Of a DNA stretch of 64,000 bases, positions 33,994 to 43,452 are shown in pieces (the stretch's first letter is position 1; each line of letters opens with the position of its first letter). The notes beneath the pieces were generated by a model. It was not told the DNA's origin, ran no database searches, and saw only the letters and a list, made by a program, of their open reading frames with translations. Source of the DNA: Ruminococcus champanellensis 18P13 = JCM 17042 (GTDB lineage: Bacteria; Bacillota; Clostridia; Oscillospirales; Ruminococcaceae); assembly GCF_000210095.1 (NCBI RefSeq), contig NC_021039.1, positions 1,347,861-1,411,860 on the forward strand. The letters are read 5' to 3'. Made by a program: the position numbers and the translations under genes.

Positions 33994-34968
33994 ATGACGG
34001 AAAAAATCATCCAAGTAGATACCATGGATCAGATCCTGACGATTTTCGGGGATTTTGACAAGACCCGGCACGCCATCGAGGAAAAGTACCATGTAACGCT
34101 GCTGAACCGGGGTACGGTCATCAAGGTTACTGGTGAGGAACAGGCGGCGCAGGGGGCTGCGCAGGCCATTGAAGCCATGCTACGGCTGACTCCCCAGGGA
34201 GAAAATGTGGGGGAGCAGACCATCCGCTATGTGACCAACATGGTGGCGGAGGGTGCCATGCAGGATCTCAAGGAGCTGGCGGCGGATGCGGTGGCAGTTA
34301 CCATATCCGGCAAGCCCGTCCGGGCACGGACTGTGGGACAGAAAAAGTATGTGGAAGCCATCCAGGACAACACCATCGTACTGGGCATCGGCCCGGCAGG
34401 CACCGGCAAGACCTATCTTGCGGTGGCAATGGCGGTGAAGGCATTCCGTGCCCATGCCGTCAGCCGTATCGTGCTGACCCGTCCGGCGGTGGAGGCTGGT
34501 GAAAAGCTGGGCTTTCTGCCGGGGGATATGCAGGATAAGGTGGATCCCTACCTGCGGCCCCTGTACGATGCACTGTATGAAATGCTGGGTGCGGAAAGCG
34601 TACAGCGGAACATGGAAAAGGGAAGCATTGAGGTTGCCCCTCTTGCCTATATGCGGGGACGCACCCTGGACGAGGCATTCATCATTCTGGATGAAGCCCA
34701 GAATACCACACCGGAGCAGATCAAAATGTTCCTGACCCGGCTTGGAAATTCCAGCAAGATGGTCATCACCGGGGACATCACCCAGATCGACCTGCCCGAT
34801 GCGAAACGTTCCGGATTGGTGGAGGCGATGAAGGTACTGCGGAATGTGGATGACATTGCCATTCATCAGTTCCAGGAACGGGATGTGGTACGGCACAAAC
34901 TGGTGCAGGATATTATCGCTGCCTACGAGAAATATCAGAATGAAAGGAGAAAAGGCAAAAATGGCTAA
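33994..34968 (+). CDS. phoH: PhoH-family ATPase
   Basis: 324 aa. N-terminal KH-like region, then a P-loop ATPase: Walker A GIGPAGTGKTYLAVAMAVKA (about 128) and Walker B AFIILDEAQNTTPEQIKMFL. PhoH/YqfE-type proteins are thought to be RNA-associated ATPases and are usually next to ybeY, as here. ATG 33994 is chosen from family length; its ribosome binding site (GGAAAAAG) is weak. The stop overlaps the ybeY start by 8 bases. Confidence 0.92.
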   Translation: MTEKIIQVDTMDQILTIFGDFDKTRHAIEEKYHVTLLNRGTVIKVTGEEQAAQGAAQAIEAMLRLTPQGENVGEQTIRYVTNMVAEGAMQDLKELAADAVAVTISGKPVRARTVGQKKYVEAIQDNTIVLGIGPAGTGKTYLAVAMAVKAFRAHAVSRIVLTRPAVEAGEKLGFLPGDMQDKVDPYLRPLYDALYEMLGAESVQRNMEKGSIEVAPLAYMRGRTLDEAFIILDEAQNTTPEQIKMFLTRLGNSSKMVITGDITQIDLPDAKRSGLVEAMKVLRNVDDIAIHQFQERDVVRHKLVQDIIAAYEKYQNERRKGKNG

Positions 34969-35461
34969 GCTCAAGGTATATGTAAAAAACAATCAATCGG
35001 ATGTAAAGGTGCCGGTGGGGATCCGTCTGCTGATCCGCCGCTGCTGTCAGGCTGTGCTGGCTACGGAGCATTTTGACCGGGACGCAGAGGTGAGCGTTTC
35101 CTTTGTCAGCAATCAGGAGATCCGTAATCTCAACAAGATCTATCGGAATAAGGACAGCGTGACGGACGTGCTTTCCTTCCCCCTGCTGTCCGACGGCAAG
35201 GCGGATGTAAACCAGGAAACCGGCTATGTACTGCTTGGGGATGTGGTGATCTCTCTGGAAACTGCCTTCAAGCAGGCGCATAATTTCGGTCATTCCCTGG
35301 AACGTGAGGTGGGCTTTCTGACCGTACATTCCATGCTGCATCTGCTGGGCTACGATCATGAAACCAGTCCCCTGGACGAGCGGAAGATGCGGGAGAAGGA
35401 AGAAGCCGTGCTGGAAAAGCTGGGCATTGCCCGGGATATCAGCTTTGTAACGGAGGACTAA
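34961..35461 (+). CDS. ybeY: Endoribonuclease YbeY
   Basis: 166 aa. Metal-dependent RNase in 16S rRNA maturation and ribosome quality control. The zinc motif HSMLHLLGYDH (HxxxHxxxxxH, about residue 123) and SVTDVLSFPL are clear. AAAGGAGAAAAGG precedes the ATG, inside the end of phoH. Confidence 0.95.
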   Translation: MAKLKVYVKNNQSDVKVPVGIRLLIRRCCQAVLATEHFDRDAEVSVSFVSNQEIRNLNKIYRNKDSVTDVLSFPLLSDGKADVNQETGYVLLGDVVISLETAFKQAHNFGHSLEREVGFLTVHSMLHLLGYDHETSPLDERKMREKEEAVLEKLGIARDISFVTED

Positions 35462-35470
35462 GACGATTCT

Positions 35471-36364
35471 ATGCCGAAAAGTGCTTTTGTAACCATTGCG
35501 GGCAGAACGAACGCAGGAAAATCCTCTTTGCTCAATGCCCTGGTGGGGGAGAAGATCGCCTCTGTCAGCAACAAGCCCCAGACCACCCGTACCCGGATCA
35601 CCGGCATCAAGACCATCGGGGATACACAGCTGGTGTTTATGGATACGCCGGGTCTGCATAAGCCGAAAAACAAGCTCAGTGAGCATATGCTCAACACGGT
35701 CACTGAATCGGTGGTGGATATTGATCTGCTGCTGTTCATGATGGATTGTACCCGGCAGATGACCCCCCAGGAGGAGGCAATGCTGCTGGACTGCAAGCGC
35801 AGGAAGCGTCCGGTGATCGTAATCCTCAACAAGATCGACCTGCTGGAGGACAAGACCCGGCTTGCAGGTATGATGGTGGGGATCCAGAGCAGGTTTGACC
35901 CGGCCAGCATCATTCCCATCAGCGTGACGGAGCAGGACGGGGTGGATCTGGTGGAGCAGGAGGTCCTGTCCCACGCCAAGGAAAGCCCCCACTTCTTCCC
36001 GGATGAAATGTTCACCGATCAGCCGGAAAAGGTGATCGCAGCGGAAATGGTCCGGGAGCAACTGCTGCGGATGCTGGACGATGAGGTGCCTCACGGCATT
36101 GCCGTTATGACGGAATCCATGACCGAACGGGAGGAGCAGGATATTCTGGATATCTCCGTGGTGATCTACTGTGAGCGGGAAAGCCATAAGGGTATCGTCA
36201 TCGGGAAAAAGGGCGCTATGCTCAAGCGTGTGGCATCTGCCGCCCGGACAAGCCTGGAGGACTTTTTCCGCATTAAAGTAAATCTGCAATGCTGGGTGAA
36301 GGTGAAGGAGGACTGGCGGAACCGGGAGGGACTGATCCGCTCCTTTGGTCTGACGGAGGATTGA
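35471..36364 (+). CDS. era: GTPase Era
   Basis: 297 aa. Ribosome-assembly GTPase binding the 3' end of 16S rRNA. G1 GRTNAGKSSLLNAL, G2 TTRTRITG, G3 DTPGLHKPK, G4 NKIDLLED; C-terminal KH domain with ESHKGIVIGKKGAMLKRV. Full length; 9 bases after ybeY. Confidence 0.97.
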   Translation: MPKSAFVTIAGRTNAGKSSLLNALVGEKIASVSNKPQTTRTRITGIKTIGDTQLVFMDTPGLHKPKNKLSEHMLNTVTESVVDIDLLLFMMDCTRQMTPQEEAMLLDCKRRKRPVIVILNKIDLLEDKTRLAGMMVGIQSRFDPASIIPISVTEQDGVDLVEQEVLSHAKESPHFFPDEMFTDQPEKVIAAEMVREQLLRMLDDEVPHGIAVMTESMTEREEQDILDISVVIYCERESHKGIVIGKKGAMLKRVASAARTSLEDFFRIKVNLQCWVKVKEDWRNREGLIRSFGLTED

Positions 36365-36436
36365 TCCGCTGGTACGGATTTCAACCCATAATTGCCGCTC
36401 ATCCGGATACACTGTTACCGAGAGGAAGTGATCCGT

Positions 36437-36610
36437 ATGGACAATTGGGAGATATTCGCCAAAAGCGGCAGTGTAGAGGATTATCTGCGGTATCGGGGAC
36501 TGCGTGCAGTCCGGAGCCGCCCGGCAGGGAGTGACAAGAAGCATGCTGACCACAGTGACGGGGATCGTCATCCGGGAACGGAGCGTGGGGGAACAGGACA
36601 AGTTTATTGA
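36437..36610 (+). CDS. yqzL: YqzL-like small protein
   Basis: 57 aa beginning MDNWEIFAKSGSVEDYLRYR, which resembles YqzL, a short protein of unknown role encoded between era and recO in many Firmicutes. GAGGAAGTGA lies upstream. The C-terminal third runs into the recO gene in another frame (68-base overlap), which is long for this family, so the tail may not be functional. The position strongly supports the call. Confidence 0.65.
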   Translation: MDNWEIFAKSGSVEDYLRYRGLRAVRSRPAGSDKKHADHSDGDRHPGTERGGTGQVY

Positions 36611-37301
36611 TCTGCTCACCGCAGACCAGGGGGTGCTGGAGGTATCCGTCCGGGGGGCGAAGAAAATCACCAGCCGGCACGGTGCCGCATCCCAGCTGTA
36701 CGCCTATGGGCAGTATTGTCTGGACAGCCGCCGGGATCGGTATTATCTGAACAGCGCCCAGGTGGAGCGGATTTTCTACGACCTGCGACAGGATCTGACC
36801 CGGCTGAGTCTTGCCACCTATTTTTCGGAGCTGATCGGCTTTGCGGTGGGGGCGGAGCATGCAAAATCCGATATTCTGCGTCTGCTGCTCAATACCCTCC
36901 ATTACCTGGAGGAGGGCAGCCGGCCTGTCCCCCTGCTGAAGGCGCTGTTTGAGCTGCGGTTTCTGACAGAGTTGGGCATGATGCCGGATATTGTATGCTG
37001 TGACGTGTGCGGCGAGTATGCACCAGCGCAGCTGATTTTTCGCTTACAGGCTGGAAATTTCATCTGTGCCCACTGTGCCGGAGAGATTGCTCCGGATCGG
37101 GAACAGATGCCCGTGAGCGGCTCTGTGCTGCAGGCTGTCCGGCACATTGTGCTGTCGGATTTTGACCGGCTGTTCCATTTCCGCCTGGGGGAGGGGACGG
37201 CATCTGCCTTGTCCGTCCTGGCGGAACGCTATACGATATTGCATCTGGAACGGCAGTTCCGGACGCTGGACTTTTACAAATCTCTGGAGAATTTACCATG
37301 A
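36543..37301 (+). CDS. recO: DNA repair protein RecO
   Basis: 252 aa. N-terminal OB fold (TGIVIRERSVGEQDKFIDLL), helical core and a zinc-finger-like motif (CCDVCGE ... FICAHCAG, residues about 150-180). RecO helps load RecA on SSB-coated DNA. ATG 36543 is chosen from the family start; the ribosome binding site is distant (GGGAG). Its end overlaps mutS2 by 4 bases. Confidence 0.93.
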   Translation: MLTTVTGIVIRERSVGEQDKFIDLLTADQGVLEVSVRGAKKITSRHGAASQLYAYGQYCLDSRRDRYYLNSAQVERIFYDLRQDLTRLSLATYFSELIGFAVGAEHAKSDILRLLLNTLHYLEEGSRPVPLLKALFELRFLTELGMMPDIVCCDVCGEYAPAQLIFRLQAGNFICAHCAGEIAPDREQMPVSGSVLQAVRHIVLSDFDRLFHFRLGEGTASALSVLAERYTILHLERQFRTLDFYKSLENLP

Positions 37302-39679
37302 ATCACTATTTTCAAACCCTGGAGCTACATAAGGTTCTGGAGCGGCTGGCGGAGGAAACCTCCAATAGCTGCACCCGGCAGATGGCTCTGGAAATCGAAC
37401 CAAGTGCCGATCCGGCAAGGGTACAGCAGCTGTTGGGCATGACCGAGGATGCGTTGCAGCTGTCCATTCAGTACGGCACTCCTCCTTTCTACCAGATGGA
37501 GGATGTGTGCGCCCCATTGCTCCGGGCAAAATCCGGCTCCCGTATCTCTTTACGGGAACTGTTGAGCGTTGCACGGCTGTTGAACCAGATCCAGAGCCTG
37601 GATGACTGGTACTGTCACTGCGAGAACAGCGAAACCTCCCTGGCATATCTGTTTTCCCGGCTGGCGCCCAATCCGGCACTGCGGGACAAGCTGGAGCGTT
37701 CTATTTTGTCGGAGGAGGAGATCGCCGATGGAGCTAGCACCGCTCTGGCGTCCATCCGCCGGAAGATCGCCCAGTCCGGTCAGAAGCTGCGGGATACCCT
37801 GGATAAAATGATCCGTTCCGCATCCATGCAGAAGTACTTGCAGGAGTCCATCGTGACCCTCCGGGACGGCAGATATGTACTGCCGGTGAAGGCAGAGCAT
37901 CGGGGGGATGTACAGGGGCTGATCCACGATACTTCCGCCACTGGGCAAACCTATTTTATTGAGCCAATTGCCATTGTGGAGGCAAACAACGATATCCGGC
38001 TTCTGGAAAGCCAGGAACAGGAGGAGATCGAGCGGATCATCACCAATCTGTGCGCAGAATGCGGTGCTTATGCGGATGTACTCATCGAAAATTACCATGT
38101 GTGTGCCGAACTGAACCTGTATTTTGCAAAGGCGAATCTGGCGGCGAAAATGAAAGCCACCCTGCCCCAGCTGACGGATGACGGGGCGGTGGTGCTGAAA
38201 AAGGCGCGGCATCCGCTGTTGGATCCTGCCAAGGTGGTACCCATTGACGTGACCCTGGGCAGGGAGTATCAGGCGCTCATCATCACCGGTCCCAATACCG
38301 GCGGTAAGACAGTTGCCCTGAAAACCGTAGGGTTGCTGTGCGCCATGGCCATGTGCGGTCTGCTGATCCCCGCCGGGGACGGCAGCAGCGTGTCCGTCTT
38401 TTCCCATATCCTTGTGGACATTGGGGATGCCCAGAGCATTGAGCAGAATTTGTCCACCTTCTCTGCTCACACCAACCATGTGATTGAGATTCTGAAAACA
38501 GCGGATGCCCAGAGTCTGGTGCTGCTGGATGAGCTGGGATCCGGCACGGATCCGGTGGAGGGCGCTGCTCTGGCAGTATCCGTCATTGAACAGTTGAAGC
38601 GGCAGGGTGCCAAGCTGATGACCACCACCCATTACCAGGAACTGAAGCTGTATGCCATCGAAACCCCGGACGTGGAGAATGCATCCTGCGAATTTGACCT
38701 GGAAACCCTGCAGCCCACCTATCGGTTGCTGATTGGCTCTCCCGGTAAGTCCAATGCTTTTGCCATTTCCGAGCATCTGGGCATGCCGCCCCAGATCATT
38801 GCCTATGCCAAGACCCTGGTCAGCACGGAACAGACCCGGTTTGAATCTGTCATTGAAAAGCTGGAGGCTGCCCGGGCGGAGCTGGATACCCAGAATCAGC
38901 AGCTGCGGCAGGCTCGACTGGAGGCACAGGCCCACGAGCAGGCACTCCGGGAACAGCTGAAGCAGCTGGAGCAGGAAAAGGATGCGGCGTTGGAGCAGGC
39001 ACGGCAGTCTGCCATGCAGATCATCGAAAACACCAAGATCGAGTCCAACCGACTCATTGACGAATTGGAGCAGCTGCGACATGAAAAAGACCGGGAAACC
39101 TTCTCTGACCGGGTGTCCCAGCTGAAATCCCGTACCAAAAACAGCTTTGCCCGGATGCATGATGCGGCAAATCCGGTGCAGCAGCGGATGCAGGAGCAGT
39201 ACAAGCTGCCCCGCCCCCTGAAAAAAGGCGATACGGTGTATGTCACCGACATTGACAAGCAGGGAACGGTGCTGGCGGAACCGGACAGCTCCAACATGGT
39301 GTTTGTGCAGATCGGCATTATGAAAACCAAGGTGAAGCTGGAGAATCTGCGGCTGCAACAGGCGGCGAAGGTGATGCTCAACGGCAAGAAGCGGCAGCCA
39401 GCCAAAAAATCCGTCAGCAGCAAGGTGACACGCAGTGCCGCCATGGAACTGGATATCCGGGGCTGTGCAGCGGACGAGGGCGTGTATCAGATGGAGGCGT
39501 TTCTGGACAGCGCCCTGGTGTCCGGCATTTCTACCGTGACCATCATTCACGGCAAGGGCACTGGTGTGCTGCGGGCGGCGGTACATCGCCGGCTCAAGGA
39601 GCTGAAATACGTAAAGAGCTTCCGGCTTGGAGTATTCGGCGAAGGGGAGGACGGCGTCACCATCGTGGAGTTGAAGTAA
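37298..39679 (+). CDS. mutS2: Endonuclease MutS2
   Basis: 793 aa, full length. MutS core with Walker A TGPNTGGKTVALKT (about 330), Walker B LVLLDELGSGTDPVEGAALA, a long coiled coil (about 510-640, Gln/Glu/Arg-rich) and a C-terminal Smr nuclease domain (LDIRGCAADEGVYQ, TIIHGKGTGVLRAAV). MutS2 acts in suppression of recombination and in rescue of collided ribosomes rather than mismatch repair. Last gene of the yqfC-to-mutS2 chain. Confidence 0.96.
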   Translation: MNHYFQTLELHKVLERLAEETSNSCTRQMALEIEPSADPARVQQLLGMTEDALQLSIQYGTPPFYQMEDVCAPLLRAKSGSRISLRELLSVARLLNQIQSLDDWYCHCENSETSLAYLFSRLAPNPALRDKLERSILSEEEIADGASTALASIRRKIAQSGQKLRDTLDKMIRSASMQKYLQESIVTLRDGRYVLPVKAEHRGDVQGLIHDTSATGQTYFIEPIAIVEANNDIRLLESQEQEEIERIITNLCAECGAYADVLIENYHVCAELNLYFAKANLAAKMKATLPQLTDDGAVVLKKARHPLLDPAKVVPIDVTLGREYQALIITGPNTGGKTVALKTVGLLCAMAMCGLLIPAGDGSSVSVFSHILVDIGDAQSIEQNLSTFSAHTNHVIEILKTADAQSLVLLDELGSGTDPVEGAALAVSVIEQLKRQGAKLMTTTHYQELKLYAIETPDVENASCEFDLETLQPTYRLLIGSPGKSNAFAISEHLGMPPQIIAYAKTLVSTEQTRFESVIEKLEAARAELDTQNQQLRQARLEAQAHEQALREQLKQLEQEKDAALEQARQSAMQIIENTKIESNRLIDELEQLRHEKDRETFSDRVSQLKSRTKNSFARMHDAANPVQQRMQEQYKLPRPLKKGDTVYVTDIDKQGTVLAEPDSSNMVFVQIGIMKTKVKLENLRLQQAAKVMLNGKKRQPAKKSVSSKVTRSAAMELDIRGCAADEGVYQMEAFLDSALVSGISTVTIIHGKGTGVLRAAVHRRLKELKYVKSFRLGVFGEGEDGVTIVELK

Positions 39680-39735
39680 CGAATGCAGGCGGCATTTGTC
39701 GGGCAGAATTTTTTCGAGAAAATTTTAAAAAGTGC

Positions 39736-39764
39736 TTGACAAATGCCAAACATTCTGATATAAT
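39736..39764 (+). promoter_or_regulatory. Promoter of the tRNA-Leu/tRNA-Ser pair
   Basis: TTGACA, 17 bases, TATAAT: full consensus. Confidence 0.85.
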
Positions 39765-39804
39765 ATTAAAGCAGTCGATTGACGGCGACATAAAAAGAAT
39801 CGTT

Positions 39805-39887
39805 GCGAGTGTGCTGGAACTGGCAGACAGGCACGTTTGAGGGGCGTGTGTTTCGACGTACGGGTTCAAGTCCCGTCACTCGCACCA
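39805..39887 (+). tRNA. tRNA-Leu (anticodon GAG)
   Basis: Acceptor GCGAGTG/CACTCGC, anticodon stem CACGT/GCGTG with loop TTGAGGG, long variable arm, T loop TTCAAGT, encoded CCA. Confidence 0.94.
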
Positions 39888-39913
39888 CTATTTGACGATA
39901 CGATTTCATAGAT

Positions 39914-40005
39914 GGAAAGATGGCTGAGCTGGTCTAAGGCGCACGACTGGAAATCGTGTGTACGTTAATAGCGTACCGAGGGTTCGAATCCCTCTCTTTC
40001 CGCCA
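39914..40005 (+). tRNA. tRNA-Ser (anticodon GGA)
   Basis: Acceptor GGAAAGA/TCTTTCC, anticodon stem CACGA/TCGTG with loop CTGGAAA, long variable arm, T loop TTCGAAT, encoded CCA. Its 3' end is the border of the second mobile island. A hairpin (CCGAAACGAG/CTCGTTTCGG) follows at 40018-40051. Confidence 0.95.
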
Positions 40006-40051
40006 AAACACATGATACCGAAACGAGTCACGAAACAGCGGCTCGTTTCGG

Positions 40052-40660
40052 CTATCTAATGTATTTTACTGTATCATCAATTATCCGTCTGCTTGCAAAG
40101 CCTACAGGGTGTATCATTCTATCACCGCCCTGCGCTTGCCGGTGCATTGTTATCGCATCCTTCGGGTATGCCTACCGATTCACCGTCATGCATATGGTTC
40201 GCTCAATACCTTGCCGTTGTTACCTTTCTGAAAAGAAAAAACGGGTTGATTCAGCATGCTGAACAGGTTGTCTTTGCGTATGTGACGGATGTGCTGGATA
40301 TGTTTCCACTCCATGAGCCGGAAAGCCGGACAATCAATTGTATGCAATTGTCAAGTTTCTATGCGAAAAGGAAAAGCCCTTCAGACCAAGTGTGGAAGCA
40401 GTCTGAAAGGCTCTTGACAAATATCTATAATCGTGCTACAATGGAACACGATATAGCCATTGCACTAAGTCAGTCAGGTGCTTAATCCACCAGTCTGATG
40501 ATGGGGTGTATTTGGATTGCAGTCCATCTGCACCCCGTGTGATGCTTTATTCATCGCTCCTTCATTATAGCACATTTTGGGGAGCGAGTCAATAGCTAGT
40601 CGAATATTTTTTTGAATCGTCCGAAGGGGCGATTTTTTTATGCAATGTATTCGGTTGAAA
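40052..40660 (+). other. Island margin without an assigned gene
   Basis: An open frame at 40093-40485 (130 codons) has no ribosome binding site I can defend and no known motif; its second half, ending SERLLTNIYNRATMEHD..., could be a decayed gene. A hairpin around GGGGTG ... CACCCC at 40500-40540 and a terminator-like AATCGTCC/GGGGCGATT with T tract at 40615-40639 complete the stretch. Confidence 0.3.
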
Positions 40661-40665
40661 TAATA

Positions 40666-40694
40666 TTGACACGTAACAACTTACGTGCTATAAT
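40666..40694 (+). promoter_or_regulatory. hicAB promoter with built-in palindromic operator
   Basis: TTGACA, 17 bases, TATAAT. The inverted repeat CACGTAA-CAAC-TTACGTG fills the spacer exactly (40670-40687), the expected place for autorepression by HicB or the HicAB complex. Confidence 0.75.
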
Positions 40695-40783
40695 AGATAC
40701 AGAGGATCCGTAAAGGGCTGGGACATCCCTTTACAGTTTGAATCACAGGAAAGGAGTGTCGAGCTGTCTACTCGACAGAAGAA

Positions 40784-40981
40784 ATGAAGAGCTTCTCATC
40801 CAGGGACATCATCCGGCAATTAATAGCGGATGGTTGGTACGAGGTGAATTGTGCAGGGGATCACCATCAATTCAAGCATCCCAGTAAAAAGGGGAGGGTG
40901 ACGGTTACGCACCCGGTCAAGGATATTCCCATCAAAACACTGAAAAGCATCGAAAAACAAGCAGGGGTTCACTTTGTATGA
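40784..40981 (+). CDS. hicA: HicA-type toxin
   Basis: 65 aa, usual length. YcfA/HicA fold: RDIIRQLIADGWYEVNCAGD, HHQFKHPSKKGRVTVTHP with the active-site His, and IPIKTLKSIEKQAG. Predicted translation-dependent mRNA interferase. AAGGAG lies 28 bases before the ATG with a 7-bp hairpin (TGTCGAG/CTCGACA) between them; the sequence next to the ATG (GAAGAA) is weak. The antitoxin gene follows. Confidence 0.92.
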   Translation: MKSFSSRDIIRQLIADGWYEVNCAGDHHQFKHPSKKGRVTVTHPVKDIPIKTLKSIEKQAGVHFV

Positions 40982-41024
40982 TCTCTGCTTCATGATAAAG
41001 CCACTCGAACAGGAGGTAATCACG

Positions 41025-41426
41025 ATGAAGGATCATTACGTTTTTCCGGCAATTTTTGAACAGGAGGACAAAGGGATTTCCATTGAATTTCCGGATTTAC
41101 CCGGCTGTTTGCCTTGCGCAGGAGATCTTGAAACAGCGTTAAGCAATGCCAAGGAAGCAATGCTGCTGCATTTGTTTGGCATGGAGGAGGACGGAGAAGA
41201 AATTCCGGAACCCACTCCCTTTGATCAGATCCAGGTTGGTAAACATCAAACACTGGTTCTGGTGGAAGCGTATATGCCGCCGTTCCGAGCAAAGCAACAT
41301 AAGCGGTTTATCAAAAAAACACTGTCGCTTCCGTCCTGGATCAATGCAGAAGCTGAACACGCAGGCATCAATTTCTCTGCTGTTTTGCAGGAAGCGCTGG
41401 TGGAAAAGCTCCGCCTTCAGAAATAA
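41025..41426 (+). CDS. hicB: HicB-type antitoxin
   Basis: 133 aa. N-terminal partial RNase H-like fold (YVFPAIFEQEDKGISIEFPD, LPGCLPCAGDLETALSNAKE) and a C-terminal DNA-binding part of the ribbon-helix-helix kind (LSLPSWINAEAEHAGINFSA). AGGAGG precedes ATG 41025. Likely binds HicA and the palindrome in the promoter. Confidence 0.92.
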   Translation: MKDHYVFPAIFEQEDKGISIEFPDLPGCLPCAGDLETALSNAKEAMLLHLFGMEEDGEEIPEPTPFDQIQVGKHQTLVLVEAYMPPFRAKQHKRFIKKTLSLPSWINAEAEHAGINFSAVLQEALVEKLRLQK

Positions 41427-41428
41427 GA

Positions 41429-41473
41429 AATCCCCTCTTAGCCAGTGTTGCTGGTTCAGAGGGGATATTTTTT
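41429..41473. terminator. Terminator after hicB, shared with the relaxase gene
   Basis: Stem ATCCCCTCT/AGAGGGGAT with an inner hairpin AGCCA/TGGTT, then T residues. Confidence 0.75.
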
Positions 41474-41518
41474 CAACCGCAAGCGAGACGATACCAAACT
41501 GAAAAGAAAAATGCTTTC

Positions 41519-43396
41519 TCAAATTCCTTCACCGTTTGCTGACTTGATTCCGTTCGGAAGGTATTGTGTTTCCCGACGTTGCCGTTCCTCTGCTGCAAGG
41601 GATTGCACATACGTTCCGCCGAACACTTTCTCAGCAGTTGCCAGAGTATCGGAGCTTTCCGAAAACTCCTTCTGCTTTTGCGCAAGATCCGCAGCAGCTT
41701 GTTGGACAGCTGCTTCCTGATTGGCAATCAGTGCATCCACGTTCCGGTAATTCTGTGCTGTGATGGACGGATATGCATGGAGGGCGGCAACTGCCTGTTC
41801 TTTTGTGAACAGCCGTGACGGTTTCCCCTCATAAACGATCAGCAGTTTCTCTTTCAAATCATAGAACGATTGCAAATCTTGTTCTTCAGTGTGCAGCTTG
41901 CCTTCCGCATCAGCTGCCGCTTTTTCTTTTTCAGCAAAGTCTGTACGCAGGGAATTCAGTGTAGCACCGTCATTGATTTTTTGGTTTAGTGCCAGCAGGG
42001 CATCCAGTTCTGCATCGTTTGTCCATGCGAACGGCTTCTGCTGGTTGCGCCGGTGCATCGGCAGACCGCCCTTTGCAAATGAGATCGTGTAAAACTGAAT
42101 GGTGCGCAGCACAACAGCATTTGGAGTGGACTGCCGCCTTGCATCCGCCACACGCTGTGCAAGCTGCTGCTCGTAGCGTGCTTTTTCTGCAAACCGATTC
42201 CGCAGCGCCTGTTCGCTGTAGTACTCGCCCAGACCCTTGAGCCGCAGGAAGGAGCCACCGTGTTTCGGCTTGACAGAGATGTACTTGCCCTGCTTCACTT
42301 CATATCCGGCGGCATGCAGACGTTCAAGCAGCTCCTCGAAGTCCTTGCTTTGCATGAGCAGTCTGTCAATGTCATTGCGAAGTTGCTCACGCTGATTGGT
42401 TTTTGGGCTGTACTCCTTTTCGATCTTCCGAATCTGATCCACATAGCACTCCTGCGCTTCAAATCCGTTCTCCGTTTCCCGGTACGGGATTTGCAGCGCA
42501 TCCAGCTTTGCTTGCACATACGCTTGCTTTTCCGGGAGCGTATAGAAGAATGCTTTGTAGGGGGAGCGTTTTTCTTTTTTCAGCTTTGCGGTTTCATGCT
42601 CCAGAGCAGCCAGCCGATCCTTGAGCCGCCGGATGCTTTTTTCCTCGTGATCCATTTCGGTCACAGTGTTTGCATCCCGAAGCTGTGCTCGCAGCTTTTT
42701 CAGATCTTGTGAGTACTTGAAGTCCTCAACGGTCATGTGCGCATAGTGGGCATTTTTGTCCTCACGCACAAAGCCGTGCCGGTGCAGAATGCGCTCCATT
42801 TCTTTGCGCTCAGCTTCCTCCCACATAACCAGTTGATTATCCTTTGTGGTTTTTGGCTTGAATCCCTCCTCTATTAAAGCCTGCTTCATGGAAACGCCTT
42901 TGGACAAGCCGTTCTTTCTGCCCTTGGTGTAGAAGGGTACAAAGTTGATGTGAAGGTGCGGACTCGCTTCGTCCATGTGCAGCACTGCATTGAATACATA
43001 GAGGTTTGGATTACGTTGCTGAAAAGAAAACATGTAATCTTCAAGCATCTCCTTGGCAATCTCTCCACGCTGACTTTCACAGGAAGCGGTTTTCACATCG
43101 CCAAACTGCACTACGACTTCGTAGAATGCTTCTTCTCTTTTGCTGGCAGCGATCCTGGCATAGTAATCATCGATCATTCTGTCTTTGCGATACTGTTGGT
43201 CGTTGTATTCCTTGACAGCCTGGTCGAACAGGTGGTGATAGGCTGCACACACATTCTGCTGTCTGTACGTCACATTTTCTTTTGTCCGGGTGGGGTCAAT
43301 GTTGGCGGCAAGGAATTTCCGGTTGTTGTGCCGGAGGTTCGCTCCGTGTGGATGACTTGCCTTGCCCAGTGTAAAACTGATGCTGTATGCGTCCAT
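41519..43396 (-). CDS. MobV/Pre-type relaxase
   Basis: 625 aa. The N-terminal relaxase domain holds the HUH-like motif LHMDEASPHLHINFVPF (about residue 145) and an early SISFTLGKASHPHGANLRHNN; the rest is long coiled coil. Mob/Pre proteins nick oriT and lead the strand in mobilisation. The gene appears complete. The region just upstream (43453-43701) is packed with palindromes and is a candidate oriT. Its accompanying genes are decayed, so the island itself may not be mobile any more. Confidence 0.9.
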   Translation of the reverse strand: MDAYSISFTLGKASHPHGANLRHNNRKFLAANIDPTRTKENVTYRQQNVCAAYHHLFDQAVKEYNDQQYRKDRMIDDYYARIAASKREEAFYEVVVQFGDVKTASCESQRGEIAKEMLEDYMFSFQQRNPNLYVFNAVLHMDEASPHLHINFVPFYTKGRKNGLSKGVSMKQALIEEGFKPKTTKDNQLVMWEEAERKEMERILHRHGFVREDKNAHYAHMTVEDFKYSQDLKKLRAQLRDANTVTEMDHEEKSIRRLKDRLAALEHETAKLKKEKRSPYKAFFYTLPEKQAYVQAKLDALQIPYRETENGFEAQECYVDQIRKIEKEYSPKTNQREQLRNDIDRLLMQSKDFEELLERLHAAGYEVKQGKYISVKPKHGGSFLRLKGLGEYYSEQALRNRFAEKARYEQQLAQRVADARRQSTPNAVVLRTIQFYTISFAKGGLPMHRRNQQKPFAWTNDAELDALLALNQKINDGATLNSLRTDFAEKEKAAADAEGKLHTEEQDLQSFYDLKEKLLIVYEGKPSRLFTKEQAVAALHAYPSITAQNYRNVDALIANQEAAVQQAAADLAQKQKEFSESSDTLATAEKVFGGTYVQSLAAEERQRRETQYLPNGIKSANGEGI

Positions 43397-43452
43397 ATTC
43401 TCGTCCTTCGCTCCTTTTTCTTTTCAGCCAAGTGCGCTGATTTTTTTTCAGC

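Noticed and set aside
37550-39586. 678-codon reverse frame opposite mutS2
   Set aside because: Shadow of mutS2.
40093-40485. 130-codon frame after tRNA-Ser as a gene
   Set aside because: No ribosome binding site or recognisable motif; kept only as a note on the island margin.
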